From CAVWSM01 sp963757805 (lineage in GTDB: Bacteria; Actinomycetota; Actinomycetes; Jiangellales; Jiangellaceae), in the NCBI GenBank assembly GCA_963757805.1, contig CAVWSM010000013.1:62001-126000 (forward strand): a DNA stretch of 64,000 nucleotides, given 5' to 3'. Positions 50,152-58,754 of this stretch are shown here, piece by piece; within the stretch, counting starts at the first letter, position 1, and each line of letters begins with the position of its first letter. A program made the position numbers and the translations under genes. Under the pieces are notes generated by a model that was not told the origin of the DNA, made no database searches, and saw nothing but the letters and a program-made list of their open reading frames with translations.

Positions 50152-51053
50152 CAACGAGCGATGTCCTCGAACGTCCGCCGGCGCAACAGCCACTCACTGG
50201 CCGCCGACACGAGAACGAACCGGCCAACCGAGGGTTCCAGGCACTGCTCATTGTCTGCCTGGTGCTGGCTATTGCATTCCTGGTTGTCGTCCTTACCTAT
50301 CTCGTCGTGGATGGCTGGCCGCGCCTTGATTCGCGGCTCTGGGAAAACCAGATCTCCAGTCGCAATCCGGAGAACGCCGGCGCGCAGGCCGCAATCTACG
50401 GATCACTTTGGCTGATGGCCTTCACTGCGTTGTTCTGTCTGCCGACCGGCATCTTGGCGGCGATCTACCTGGAGGAGTACGCAGACAAGACCCGTTGGTA
50501 CAACAGGTTTATCGAGCTCAACGTCCAGAACCTTGCGGCCGTCCCGTCCGTGGTCTTCGGCATCCTCGGGCTGGGCATCCTTGCCCGTCAGCTTGGCCTC
50601 GGTTCGACGATCCTGACGGGGTCTCTGACGTTGGCCTTGCTCGTACTGCCCGTCGTCATCGTCGCCAGCAGGGAAGCGATTCGGGCGGTGCCCGACAGCA
50701 TCCGTCAGGGCTCGCTGGCCCTTGGGGCGACAAAGTGGCAGACGATCTGGCGTCAAACGCTGCCCGCGTCGGTCCCCGGCATTGCGACGGGGTCGATTCT
50801 CGCCCTTTCGCGTGCCATCGGCGAGGCTGCGCCACTCATCATCCTCGGTATCCCGACGTTCATCGCCTTCAACCCGGCGGGCCTCGGCGACCGATTTACC
50901 GCACTGCCGATTGCCATCTACAACTATGCCCGGCAGCCGCAGGAGGAGTTCATCCAGCTGGCTTCAGCGGTCAGCGTGATCCTGCTCGTGATTCTCCTGC
51001 TGATGAACAGCCTGGCAATTTTCATCCGCAACCGCTATCAGCGCCGTTGGTGA
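50148..51053 (+). CDS. pstA: Phosphate ABC transporter permease PstA
   Basis: This 301-residue permease has about six membrane helices and the EAA loop SREAIRAVPDSIRQGSLALGATKWQTIWRQTLPASVPGIATG. AIYLEEYADKTRW is characteristic of PstA. The GTG overlaps the pstC stop as GTGA. It pairs with PstC to form the transport path. Length is normal, with a long N-terminal cytosolic tail. Confidence 0.94.
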   Translation: MTTSDVLERPPAQQPLTGRRHENEPANRGFQALLIVCLVLAIAFLVVVLTYLVVDGWPRLDSRLWENQISSRNPENAGAQAAIYGSLWLMAFTALFCLPTGILAAIYLEEYADKTRWYNRFIELNVQNLAAVPSVVFGILGLGILARQLGLGSTILTGSLTLALLVLPVVIVASREAIRAVPDSIRQGSLALGATKWQTIWRQTLPASVPGIATGSILALSRAIGEAAPLIILGIPTFIAFNPAGLGDRFTALPIAIYNYARQPQEEFIQLASAVSVILLVILLLMNSLAIFIRNRYQRRW

Positions 51054-51074
51054 CGGCCTACCGTCTTTGAGAGA

Positions 51075-52007
51075 ATGCCAATGACCGAGCCAAAGGTGCA
51101 GCCCAGGCCCATGACTGAGTCCACGAGCGAGGCACACCCCATACCCGTCCCCGAGCGGTCGCTGGAGCAGCACGCACCGAAGCCGGAGCACCGTGAGCGC
51201 GGCGCGCGGGAACATCGCCCGCTCGACCCGATCATTCATGTCACGAACCTCGACATCCACTACGGCAGCTTCCACGCCGTCCGCGGGGTCAACATGGACA
51301 TCGGCCGCAACCAAATCACGGCGATGATCGGGCCATCCGGGTGCGGCAAGTCGACGGTGATCAGGTGCTTCAACCGCATGAACGACCTGATCCCCGGCGC
51401 CCGAGTCGACGGCGAGATCCTGTATCACGGACAGAACCTGTATGCCGACAAGGTCGACCCCATCGAGGTGCGTCGGCGCATCGGCATGGTGTTCCAGAAG
51501 CCCAACCCGTTCCCCAAGTCCATCTACGAGAACGTCGCCTACGGCCCCAAGGTGCTCGGCATGCGCCTCAACAAGTCGCGGATGAACGACCTCGTGGAGG
51601 AGGCGTTGCAGAGTGCGGCGCTTTGGGACGAGGTCAAGGACAAGCTCAACGAGAGCGGACTGTCTCTGTCCGGTGGTCAGCAACAGCGTCTGTGCATCGC
51701 CCGCGCCATCGCGACCAAGCCGGAGGTCGTGCTCATGGACGAGCCATGCTCGGCCCTCGACCCGATCGCGACGACCAAGATCGAAGACCTGATGCAGGAA
51801 CTCGTCGACGACTACACGATCATCATCGTGACCCACAACATGCAGCAGGCAGCCCGCGTCAGCGACCGGACGGCCTTCTTCACGGCCAACGTCGACGAGC
51901 ACGGGCAGCGCTATGGCGAGCTCGTCGAGTTCGACGCGACGACGACGATCTTCACTAAGCCGACCGACCAGCGAACCGAGGACTACATCGCCGGCCGCTT
52001 CGGCTGA
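51075..52007 (+). CDS. pstB: Phosphate ABC transporter ATPase PstB
   Basis: This ATPase (310 residues) has GPSGCGKSTVIRCFNRMND (Walker A), LSGGQQQRLCIARAIA (signature) and VVLMDEPCSALDPIAT (Walker B), and the PstB-specific segment RIGMVFQKPNPFPKSIYENVAYG. It carries a long, disordered N-terminal tail of about 50 residues. No phoU gene follows. The upstream ATGs at 51075 and 51081 are both possible starts. Completes pstSCAB. Confidence 0.94.
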   Translation: MPMTEPKVQPRPMTESTSEAHPIPVPERSLEQHAPKPEHRERGAREHRPLDPIIHVTNLDIHYGSFHAVRGVNMDIGRNQITAMIGPSGCGKSTVIRCFNRMNDLIPGARVDGEILYHGQNLYADKVDPIEVRRRIGMVFQKPNPFPKSIYENVAYGPKVLGMRLNKSRMNDLVEEALQSAALWDEVKDKLNESGLSLSGGQQQRLCIARAIATKPEVVLMDEPCSALDPIATTKIEDLMQELVDDYTIIIVTHNMQQAARVSDRTAFFTANVDEHGQRYGELVEFDATTTIFTKPTDQRTEDYIAGRFG

Positions 52008-52103
52008 GCCTAGGGTAATCGCCAGCCTGTCCGGCGGTGCTCGGCCTCGATCAGCCGCACAATGATCAGCAGGCCTCGCTCAAGGGAGCTTCTAGGAGAT
52101 TCC

Positions 52104-52286
52104 GTGGACGTAGCCGGCGTCATTGGCACGTCGATCGTTGTCGGGACGCTGCTCGCGATCTTCGGGTTCCTGGTCTGGGGTCTCATCCGGCGGCCGAGCG
52201 TCGTCCGCGGTAAGTGGACTGAGACGACACCTGTGCGGCGTCATCAAGAGCGCGACTACCCGCGGCGATCCGACTTGGAGCACTGA
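52104..52286 (+). CDS. Small single-TM membrane protein (60 aa)
   Basis: This 60-residue protein begins VDVAGVIGTSIVVGTLLAIFGFLVWGLIRRPSV, a single membrane helix, and ends with a charged tail. The GTG at 52104 has TAGGAGA six bases upstream. It follows pstB by 97 bp. I do not recognise the family. The role may relate to phosphate uptake, but only its position suggests this. Confidence 0.65.
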   Translation: MDVAGVIGTSIVVGTLLAIFGFLVWGLIRRPSVVRGKWTETTPVRRHQERDYPRRSDLEH

Positions 52287-52488
52287 TCCGGGTGGTTAAA
52301 GTGCCACCTTCTCGGTGATCGCGAACCATCGTCCGTGCCTGGACCCACCGGCGGTGAAAGTAGGGCACGTTACGGCGTTACCCAGTCGCAACGCGATCCG
52401 CAGGTCACAGAATCACGGAGCGTTTGATGGGTCATTGACTAGGAGACGCCGCGGACGACACGTTGTCGCATCGCTGGTCTTGACCACC

Positions 52489-52510
52489 GATTGACAGACG
52501 ATGCTCAATC
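52489..52510. promoter_or_regulatory. Probable ArsR operator of the first ars operon
   Basis: GATTGA-N10-TCAATC (52489-52494 and 52505-52510) is a perfect 6-base inverted repeat just upstream of the likely GTG start at 52527. A TTG at 52491 lies inside the left arm, which argues against that start codon. Confidence 0.55.
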
Positions 52511-52526
52511 AACGGACACTGAGTCA

Positions 52527-53222
52527 GTGACTACTGAGGAAGATGCTCTGGAGCGGCGCGCGGCATTGCATGCGGCGTTGGGTGACCCGGGGCGTCTGGC
52601 ATTGGTAGAGCGGCTGCTGCTTGGTGATGCGGCGCCTGGTGAGCTGGGCGAGGCACTTGAGATGCCGTCGAACTTGGTTGCACACCATCTGAATGCTTTG
52701 GTGCGGGCGGGGCTTGTGGAGCGGGTGCGGTCGGAGGGCGACGGTCGCCGTACATACGTGCGGCTTGTGCGCTCGGTGGTCGCGGGCGTGGCGCCACTCG
52801 TTGTTGCTGCGCCGCATCCCACCCGGGTGGTGTTCGTGTGCAGCCACAACTCGGCGCGCTCGCAACTGGCGGCTGCCGCGTGGCGACGCATCAGCAAGCT
52901 GCCCGCCGCATCGGCCGGCACCCATCCGGCAGCGCAGGTGCATCCGCGCGCGGTGCGGGTGGCGCGGCGGCACGGATTGTCGCTGGCGAAGGCGCGTACG
53001 GCACACATCGAGGACGTGGTCACCGCGAACGACCTGTTGGTGGCGGTGTGCGACAACGCGCACGAGGAGCTGCAAAGCGACTCGATGTCGCGGCTGCATT
53101 GGTCGGTGCCGGACCCGGTTCGAGTTGGCACCGACGCCGCTTTCGAGCGGGCCTACATCGAGATTGAGGACTGGGTGGGCCGACTGGCCGCCGCGGTCCA
53201 TCAAGGAGAGGACGTGCGATGA
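52527..53222 (+). CDS. ArsR-ArsC fusion: winged-helix regulator joined to arsenate reductase domain
   Basis: This 231-residue protein has an N-terminal ArsR-type winged helix (LGDPGRLALVERLLLGDAAPGELGEALEMPSNLVAHHLNALVRAGLVE) and a C-terminal low-molecular-weight phosphatase-like arsenate reductase with VVFVCSHNSARSQLA, where Cys105 and Arg111 form the CX5R anion loop. A regulator fused to its enzyme may sense arsenate or its reduction state. It is the first gene of a tightly packed cassette; arsC follows with overlapping ATG. The GTG start is chosen over a TTG further upstream because the TTG lies in an operator. Confidence 0.85.
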   Translation: MTTEEDALERRAALHAALGDPGRLALVERLLLGDAAPGELGEALEMPSNLVAHHLNALVRAGLVERVRSEGDGRRTYVRLVRSVVAGVAPLVVAAPHPTRVVFVCSHNSARSQLAAAAWRRISKLPAASAGTHPAAQVHPRAVRVARRHGLSLAKARTAHIEDVVTANDLLVAVCDNAHEELQSDSMSRLHWSVPDPVRVGTDAAFERAYIEIEDWVGRLAAAVHQGEDVR

Positions 53223-53890
53223 CCAGCATCGGCGAGTCCGGAGTGTCTGCCCCTCGTGAGCTGACGATCAACCAGCAGCTTGCGCTGCGGCACGCCGCAC
53301 AGCGGTTGGCGGAGACGTTCGAGGGCACCTTTGGGCAGGAGACGATCGAACGGTTTCTGACCACCAGTTACGACCAGTTCGCCGGCAGCGCCACGGTGGC
53401 CGATTTCCTGCCGCTGATGGCCGAGCGGTTCGCGCGGCAGCGGCTGCGCGCGCTGGCGAAGGTGGAGGGCCTGCACGACGACGGCAAGCCCACCGTGCTG
53501 TTCTTGTGCGTTCACAACGCCGGCCGCTCACAGATGGCGATGGGCTTTTTCGAGCACCTCGCCGGTGAGCAGGCGGTGGCCTGGTCCGGTGGGTCGGAGC
53601 CCAGATTCGAAGTCAACCGAGCTGCGATAGCCGCCATGGCCGAGCGGGGCATCGACATCTCCTCGGAGTTCCCCAAGCCGTGGACCGACGAGGTGGTCAG
53701 GGCTGCCGACGTGGTGGTCACGATGGGTTGCGGCGACGCCTGCCCGGTGTTTCCCGGCAAGCGGTACGAGGACTGGGTGCTGGACGACCCGGCCGGTCAG
53801 GATGTGGAGCACGTGCGGCCGATCCGGGACGAGATCGAGCGGCGGGTGCGCAAGCTGCTCGGCGAGCTCGAACTCACCCCGATCGCCTAG
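53219..53890 (+). CDS. arsC: Arsenate reductase (LMW-PTP type) with N-terminal helical domain
   Basis: This 223-residue enzyme has an N-terminal helical domain (about residues 15-85) followed by the LMW-PTP fold: LFLCVHNAGRSQMA with nucleophile Cys97 and Arg103, and TMGCGDACPVFPGKRYEDW carrying Cys171 and Cys175. These three Cys suggest a disulfide cascade for arsenate reduction, linked to thioredoxin or mycothiol. The ATG overlaps the previous stop (ATGA), and the FAD-dependent oxidoreductase follows 5 nt later. Confidence 0.88.
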   Translation: MTSIGESGVSAPRELTINQQLALRHAAQRLAETFEGTFGQETIERFLTTSYDQFAGSATVADFLPLMAERFARQRLRALAKVEGLHDDGKPTVLFLCVHNAGRSQMAMGFFEHLAGEQAVAWSGGSEPRFEVNRAAIAAMAERGIDISSEFPKPWTDEVVRAADVVVTMGCGDACPVFPGKRYEDWVLDDPAGQDVEHVRPIRDEIERRVRKLLGELELTPIA

Positions 53891-53895
53891 CGGCG

Positions 53896-55269
53896 ATGCA
53901 CCTGGTCATTGTCGGCGGCAGCGACGCGGGCATCGCTGCCGCCCTGCGCGCCCGCGAGCTGGACCCGCACGTCGAGGTCACCGTCGTGGTCGCCGACGGG
54001 TTCCCCAACTTCTCCGTGTGCGGTATCCCGTACCACGTATCTGGCGAGGTGCCGGATTGGCGGGCTCTGGCTCACCGCACCCTCGGCGACCTCAGGTCGC
54101 ATGGCCTCCGGTTGGTTTTGGACACGACAGTGCTTCAGATCAACCTGGCCGCCCAAACGGTGGAAGTTCAGGGGCCGACCGGGCGGACGCGGTGGCTGCA
54201 CTATGACGAGCTGCTCCTCGCGACCGGCGCATCTCCGGTCAAGCCGCCGATCGATGGGCTTGACCGGCTGGGCCCGCGCAGCGGCGTGCACCTGCTGCAC
54301 GCCATGGGAGACACCTTGACCCTCACCCGGTACCTCCAGGAACGCCGTCCGCAGTCGGCGCTGATCGTCGGCGCGGGATACATCGGGCTCGAGATGGCCG
54401 AGGCGCTAAGAATGCGCGGCCTGCGCGTCACCCAGGTCGAGGCGCTGCCCGAGGTGCTTCCGACAGTCGACGCCGAGCTCGGCGCCCTGATCCGGGCCGA
54501 GCTCGAACGGCACAACGTGGAGGTCGTCACCGCCACCCAGATCAAGACGATCGACGCCGAGACCGGCCGCTTGCGGGTGCTTGGCGAGCACACGTTCAGC
54601 CGCCTGGTCGACCTTGTGGTGGTGGTGGCCGGCGTGCGACCAAATACCACGCTCGCCGCGACCGCTGGAGTGAGGTTGGGTGCGCGCGGGGCGATCATCG
54701 TCGACGAGCACATGGCCACGGGGATACCGCACGTGTGGGCCGCGGGTGATTGCATCGTCACCCACCACCGGCAGCTCGGCCAGTCCTACATCCCGTTGGG
54801 CACGACCGCGCACAAACAGGGTCGGATCGCTGGCGAAAACATGATCGGTGGACGTCGGGCCTTCGCCGGCAGCCTCGGCACCCAGGTCGTCAAAGTGTTC
54901 GACCTCGCTGCCGCGCGCACCGGCCTGCGCGATGTCGAAGCCCGTGACGCGGGGTTTGACCCGCGAACCGTCGAGTCCGCGGCCGACGACCACAAGGCCT
55001 ACTACCCAGGCGCCCACCGCATCAACATGCGCTGGACCGCCGACACCGGATCACGCCGACTGCTTGGCGTGCAGATGGTCGGCCACAAGGACGCAGCCGT
55101 GGCCAAGCGCATCGACATCGCCGCCACAGGCATCCACAACAACATGACCATCGACGCCATTAGCGACCTCGACCTGTCCTACACCCCGCCGCTGGGAAGC
55201 CCATGGGACGCCGTCCAGCACGGCGCCCAGGCGTGGGAACGCGCCGCGACGGGTGAACCCAGACATTGA
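53896..55269 (+). CDS. FAD-dependent disulfide reductase (CoA-disulfide reductase/NADH oxidase-like)
   Basis: This 457-residue flavoprotein has VIVGGSDAGIAAALRA (FAD motif), the redox-site SVCGIPYHVSG with a single Cys42 as in CoA-disulfide reductase and NADH oxidase, an NAD-binding VGAGYIGLEMAEALRMRGLRV and a C-terminal dimer domain with AVQHGAQAWER. In this cassette it may recycle a thiol needed for arsenate reduction; this is an inference from position. The ATG is 5 nt after the arsC stop. Confidence 0.88.
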   Translation: MHLVIVGGSDAGIAAALRARELDPHVEVTVVVADGFPNFSVCGIPYHVSGEVPDWRALAHRTLGDLRSHGLRLVLDTTVLQINLAAQTVEVQGPTGRTRWLHYDELLLATGASPVKPPIDGLDRLGPRSGVHLLHAMGDTLTLTRYLQERRPQSALIVGAGYIGLEMAEALRMRGLRVTQVEALPEVLPTVDAELGALIRAELERHNVEVVTATQIKTIDAETGRLRVLGEHTFSRLVDLVVVVAGVRPNTTLAATAGVRLGARGAIIVDEHMATGIPHVWAAGDCIVTHHRQLGQSYIPLGTTAHKQGRIAGENMIGGRRAFAGSLGTQVVKVFDLAAARTGLRDVEARDAGFDPRTVESAADDHKAYYPGAHRINMRWTADTGSRRLLGVQMVGHKDAAVAKRIDIAATGIHNNMTIDAISDLDLSYTPPLGSPWDAVQHGAQAWERAATGEPRH

Positions 55270-55273
55270 CATT

Positions 55274-55320
55274 CGTCGATATCCTGAGCTAGAACTTAGG
55301 ACATCGACGTTATTCGATGT
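55274..55320. promoter_or_regulatory. Operator region of the second ars unit
   Basis: ACATCGA-CGTTAT-TCGATGT (55301-55320) is a perfect 7-base inverted repeat directly upstream of the arsO-like gene, and the half-site CGTCGAT at 55274-55280 repeats it in inverted orientation. The CGACG/TCGAT style is typical of ArsR operators. The cognate regulator is probably the ArsR at 56675. Confidence 0.6.
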
Positions 55321-55332
55321 CTGGAGCTGCAC

Positions 55333-56697
55333 GTGTCCCAACTGCCTGTCGTCGTCATCGGTGCCGGACCCGTCGGGTTGGCGGCCGCCGCCCACCTGGT
55401 GGAGCGGGGGCTTCAGCCGCTGATTCTCGAGGCCGGTGAGGCGGTCGGCGCCTCGATCCTCCGCTGGGGTCATGTCCGCGTGTTCTCGCCGTGGCGGTAC
55501 AACCTCGACAAGGCGGCCGTCCGCCTGCTGGCCGACATCAGCTGGCAGCAGCCCGACGCTGCCGCCCTTCCCACCGGTGCCCAGCTGGTAGACCGTTACC
55601 TTCGCCCCTTGGCGGACCATCCCTCCATCGCGCCGCGCCTAAGGCTCGGCGTCGAGGTCGTCGCGGTGGCGCGCGTCGGGGTCGACAAGCTGCGCACCGC
55701 CGGCCGGGACGGGCAGGCATTCGTGGTGCGCCTGCGCGACTGCGCGGGTGACGAGTCCGAGATTCACGCCCGCGCCGTGATCGACGCCTCAGGTACGTAT
55801 GCCACCCCGAACCCGCTTGGCGCCAACGGTTTGCCCGCGCTCGGCGAGCACGCCTCGGCAGCCTGGGTGACAGAAGCGATGCCCGACGTCTTGGGTGCTG
55901 ACCGAGAGCAGTTCGCAGGTCGGCGGGTCCTGGTCGTCGGTTCAGGGCATTCCGCAGCCAACACGCTGCAGGCGCTGGCTGAGCTGGCCCGCGAGGAACC
56001 CGACACCCAAGTGCACTGGGCAATCCGCAGCGGCACCCCGGCCAGGGCCTACGGCGGAGGTGATGCTGACGAGCTGCCCGAGCGTGGCAAGCTCGGCTCG
56101 CGGCTGCGGGCTCTGGTCACGGCAGGCCAGGTAACTCTGCACACTGGATTCCGCGCGGCGCGGCTGGAGCCGATGGCAGCCAAGCCTGAGGACGGGCCAG
56201 TGCGCGTCCTCAGCAATGACGTGGACGGCACCGAGACGTCGGTCGAGGTCGACATCGTGGTGTCCGCCACTGGGTTCCGCCCCGACTTCGAGCTCGCCCG
56301 CGAGCTGCGCCTCGACTCTGACCCAACGCTGGAGTCCGTACGAGCGCTCGCTCCCCTAATCGACCCCAACAGCCACTCGTGCGGCACCGTGCGCCCGCAC
56401 GGACACCGCGAGCTGGAGCAGCCCGAGCGCGGCTACTACGTCGTCGGCATGAAGAGCTACGGACGAGCGCCGACGTTCCTGATGGCTACCGGCTACGAGC
56501 AGGTGCGCTCGGTGGTGGCAGCCCTTGCCGGCGACCTCGAGTCCGCCGACGCGGTCGAGCTCGACCTGCCGCAGACCGGTGTCTGCTCTACCGACCTGGA
56601 GCCTGTGTCGATCGGGCTCGCCACAGGCGTGCAGGGCGGCCTGACCGCGTTCCCGTTGGAGGAGGTGGGCGCCAATGCCGGTGGTGGATGCTGCTGA
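55333..56697 (+). CDS. arsO: ArsO-like flavin-dependent monooxygenase
   Basis: This 454-residue protein has two dinucleotide-binding motifs (VVIGAGPVGLAAAAHL and VVGSGHSAANTLQ), the pattern of class B flavin monooxygenases. Such arsO genes accompany ars operons on Streptomyces plasmids, though the substrate is unresolved. The C-terminus ends GGGCC, and two adjacent terminal Cys residues could bind arsenite. The GTG at 55333 lies just after a palindromic operator. The following ArsR gene overlaps its end by 23 nt. Confidence 0.8.
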   Translation: MSQLPVVVIGAGPVGLAAAAHLVERGLQPLILEAGEAVGASILRWGHVRVFSPWRYNLDKAAVRLLADISWQQPDAAALPTGAQLVDRYLRPLADHPSIAPRLRLGVEVVAVARVGVDKLRTAGRDGQAFVVRLRDCAGDESEIHARAVIDASGTYATPNPLGANGLPALGEHASAAWVTEAMPDVLGADREQFAGRRVLVVGSGHSAANTLQALAELAREEPDTQVHWAIRSGTPARAYGGGDADELPERGKLGSRLRALVTAGQVTLHTGFRAARLEPMAAKPEDGPVRVLSNDVDGTETSVEVDIVVSATGFRPDFELARELRLDSDPTLESVRALAPLIDPNSHSCGTVRPHGHRELEQPERGYYVVGMKSYGRAPTFLMATGYEQVRSVVAALAGDLESADAVELDLPQTGVCSTDLEPVSIGLATGVQGGLTAFPLEEVGANAGGGCC

Positions 56698-57055
56698 GCG
56701 TGAGCTGACGACGTCGGTGCCCGAGGCGCTGGCCTGCTGTCCACCTGTCACACGCGCGGTCATCGGCGACGAGGAAGCATCGCAGCTCGCGGTGCTGTTG
56801 AAGGCGATCGCCGACCCCGTACGCATCAAGTTGATCTCGCTCATCGCCTCGCATGAAGGCGGCGAGGCATGCGTCTGCGACCTCAACGACGCGTTCGAGC
56901 TGTCCCAGCCGACGATCAGCCACCACCTCAAGATCCTGCTGGACGCCGGGCTCGTGACGCGAGAGAAGCGCGGGGTGTGGGCCTACTACAAAGTCGTCCC
57001 AGAAGCGCTCGACGCCTGCGCCAGCATGCTCAGCGTCACAGAGGCTGGTTCGTAG
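56675..57055 (+). CDS. arsR: ArsR-family arsenic-sensing repressor
   Basis: This 126-residue winged helix (LLKAIADPVRIKLISLIASHEGGEACVCDLNDAFELSQPTISHHLKILLDAGLVTREKRG) has Cys21-Cys22 near the N-terminus and Cys66-X-Cys68 at the start of the DNA-recognition helix, matching the three-Cys arsenite site (C15, C16 and C55) of the Corynebacterium-type ArsR. It should release DNA upon As(III) binding. It overlaps arsO and probably controls the operator at 55301-55320. It converges with the Pit gene after 6 bp. Confidence 0.9.
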   Translation: MPVVDAAERELTTSVPEALACCPPVTRAVIGDEEASQLAVLLKAIADPVRIKLISLIASHEGGEACVCDLNDAFELSQPTISHHLKILLDAGLVTREKRGVWAYYKVVPEALDACASMLSVTEAGS

Positions 57056-57061
57056 CGCGGT

Positions 57062-58057
57062 CTACCCGATCAGCGCGTTCAGGATCCAGTACGCAACCGC
57101 GGCCATGCCCGCGGCCATCGGGAAAGTCAGGATCCAGGCCGTGACGATGTTGCCGGCGACGCCCCAGCGCACTGCCGACATTCGCTTCGTGGTTCCGGCG
57201 CCCATGATCGCCGAAGTGATCGTGTGCGTCGTAGAGATGGGCGCACCGAACCCGATGGCCGCGGTGTAGAGCACCCCGGCAGCCGTCGATTCCGACGCAA
57301 ACCCACGGGCCGGATCGAGCTCGATGACACGGCGGCCGAGCGTGCGCATGATCCGCCAGCCGCCGGAGTAGGTGCCGAGCGAGATGGCTCCCGCGGCGGC
57401 GAACACCACCCAGGGAGGGATCTCCCCGGTGTCCTCCAGATAGCCGCCGGTCACGAGCGCCAGAACGATGACGCCCATCGTCTTCTGCGCATCCTGCAGC
57501 CCGTGACCGAGCGCCATCGCGGACGCCGAGAAGGTCTGTGCGATTCGGAATCCCCGATTCGTACGCGCCGGGTTGCGCCGGTAGAACACCCACGAGATCA
57601 CGACCATCAGCAGGAACGCCACGGCGAATCCGACCACGGGTGAGACCACCATCGGGATGAGCACATTGCTCGTGATGGACTCCCAGTGCACCGTCGACGC
57701 CGAAGCCAACCCGGCGCCGACGAGGCCGCCGATCAACGAATGCGTTGATGATGACGGCAAGCCGAGATACCAGGTGATCAGGTTCCAGCCGATCGCGCCG
57801 ACGAGGGCTCCGAGGACGACGACCAAGCCCTGCGTTCCCTCGGGCGCAGCAATGGTCTCACTGACCGTCTGCGCGACCTTCTGGCCGAGGAACGCGCCGA
57901 TGAGGTTCATGATCGCGGCAATCGCGAGCGCGACTCGTGGCGTGAGTGCCCGAGTTGACACCGAGGTGGCGATCGCGTTGGCCGCGTCGTGGAAGCCGTT
58001 CGTGTAGTCGAAGACCAGCGCCACCACGACGACGGCGATGATGAGGGCGAGCTCCAC
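57062..58057 (-). CDS. pit: Low-affinity phosphate transporter, PiT family
   Basis: This 331-residue Pit protein has the tandem signature FDYTNGFHDAANAIATSVSTRALTPR at the N-terminus and a repeat-related GAPISTTHTITSAIMGAG in the second half. Length and about ten membrane helices match the family. It imports phosphate, and also arsenate as its analogue, by cation symport. The DUF47 gene lies 2 nt upstream on the same strand and usually regulates such transporters. Confidence 0.94.
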   Translation of the reverse strand: MELALIIAVVVVALVFDYTNGFHDAANAIATSVSTRALTPRVALAIAAIMNLIGAFLGQKVAQTVSETIAAPEGTQGLVVVLGALVGAIGWNLITWYLGLPSSSTHSLIGGLVGAGLASASTVHWESITSNVLIPMVVSPVVGFAVAFLLMVVISWVFYRRNPARTNRGFRIAQTFSASAMALGHGLQDAQKTMGVIVLALVTGGYLEDTGEIPPWVVFAAAGAISLGTYSGGWRIMRTLGRRVIELDPARGFASESTAAGVLYTAAIGFGAPISTTHTITSAIMGAGTTKRMSAVRWGVAGNIVTAWILTFPMAAGMAAVAYWILNALIG

Positions 58058-58059
58058 GC

Positions 58060-58671
58060 TCAGGACTCCTTGAGCGCGATCTGCTCGATCGTGTTGGCCA
58101 CGTGCTCGAAGCCGTCGGCCGCCGCCTCTAGTGCCTCGACGACACCCTGCAGCTTGAGCACTTCCAGCGCCTCGTACTCTCCGGAGAACAGTCTCGCGAG
58201 CAGCCGACGGTGGATCTGGTCCGCCTCGTTCTCCAGCCGGTTGATCTCGATCCAGTACTCCTTGAGACCCGACATGCTGCGCAGCTTGGGCATCGCCTCG
58301 GCGGTGAGCGCTGCCGCACGCTGCAGGATCTCGACCTGGTCGATCACTTCTTCGGGGAGCACCTTGAGGCGATAGAGGACCATAAGGTCGACGCCCGCCT
58401 CCATCTCGTCCATGACGTCGTCGAGGGAGGCCGCGAGCCGGTAGATGTCCTCCCGGTCGAAGGGTGTGACGAACGTCGAGTTGACCCGCCGGATGATCGC
58501 GTGGGTGACCTCGTCGCCCTGGTGCTCGACATCGCGCATCCGCAGGGCGATCTCCGGCCGGTCGGCGCCGTCGGCGAGCGCTTCGGCTAGAAGTGTGACG
58601 CCCGCCACCAGGTTCTCCGCGGCCGAGGTGAACAGGTCATAGAACGCCGTGTCACGGGGCGTGAATCGCAC
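58060..58671 (-). CDS. DUF47 phosphate transport regulator (PhoU-like)
   Basis: This 203-residue all-helical protein resembles PhoU: RFTPRDTAFYDLFTSAAENLVAGVTLLAEAL, ALRMRDVEHQGDEVTHAIIRRVNSTFVTPFDREDIYRLAASLDDVMDEMEAGVDLM and EINRLENEADQIHRRLLARLF. The charged E/D..D and E..D motifs resemble the metal-binding sites of PhoU proteins. It is the upstream partner of pit and most likely modulates its activity. Confidence 0.92.
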   Translation of the reverse strand: MRFTPRDTAFYDLFTSAAENLVAGVTLLAEALADGADRPEIALRMRDVEHQGDEVTHAIIRRVNSTFVTPFDREDIYRLAASLDDVMDEMEAGVDLMVLYRLKVLPEEVIDQVEILQRAAALTAEAMPKLRSMSGLKEYWIEINRLENEADQIHRRLLARLFSGEYEALEVLKLQGVVEALEAAADGFEHVANTIEQIALKES

Positions 58672-58754
58672 GAGTTAACTCCGTTTGGCCAGGGTGGACG
58701 ACGGAATGGTACGTGCACCGCGCGACGCTGCCCCTCCTTGCCCAGGTCAGGCGC

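Noticed and set aside
52287..52488. Gene or riboswitch between pstB-linked small membrane gene and ars cassette
   Set aside because: The region holds no supported open frame and no recognisable RNA motif, only the putative operator at its right end.
48237..58671. A fully novel arsenic-phosphate system
   Set aside because: Each gene belongs to a recognised family and the cassette resembles known ars clusters; only the missing pump, the ArsR-ArsC fusion and the genomic setting are unusual.
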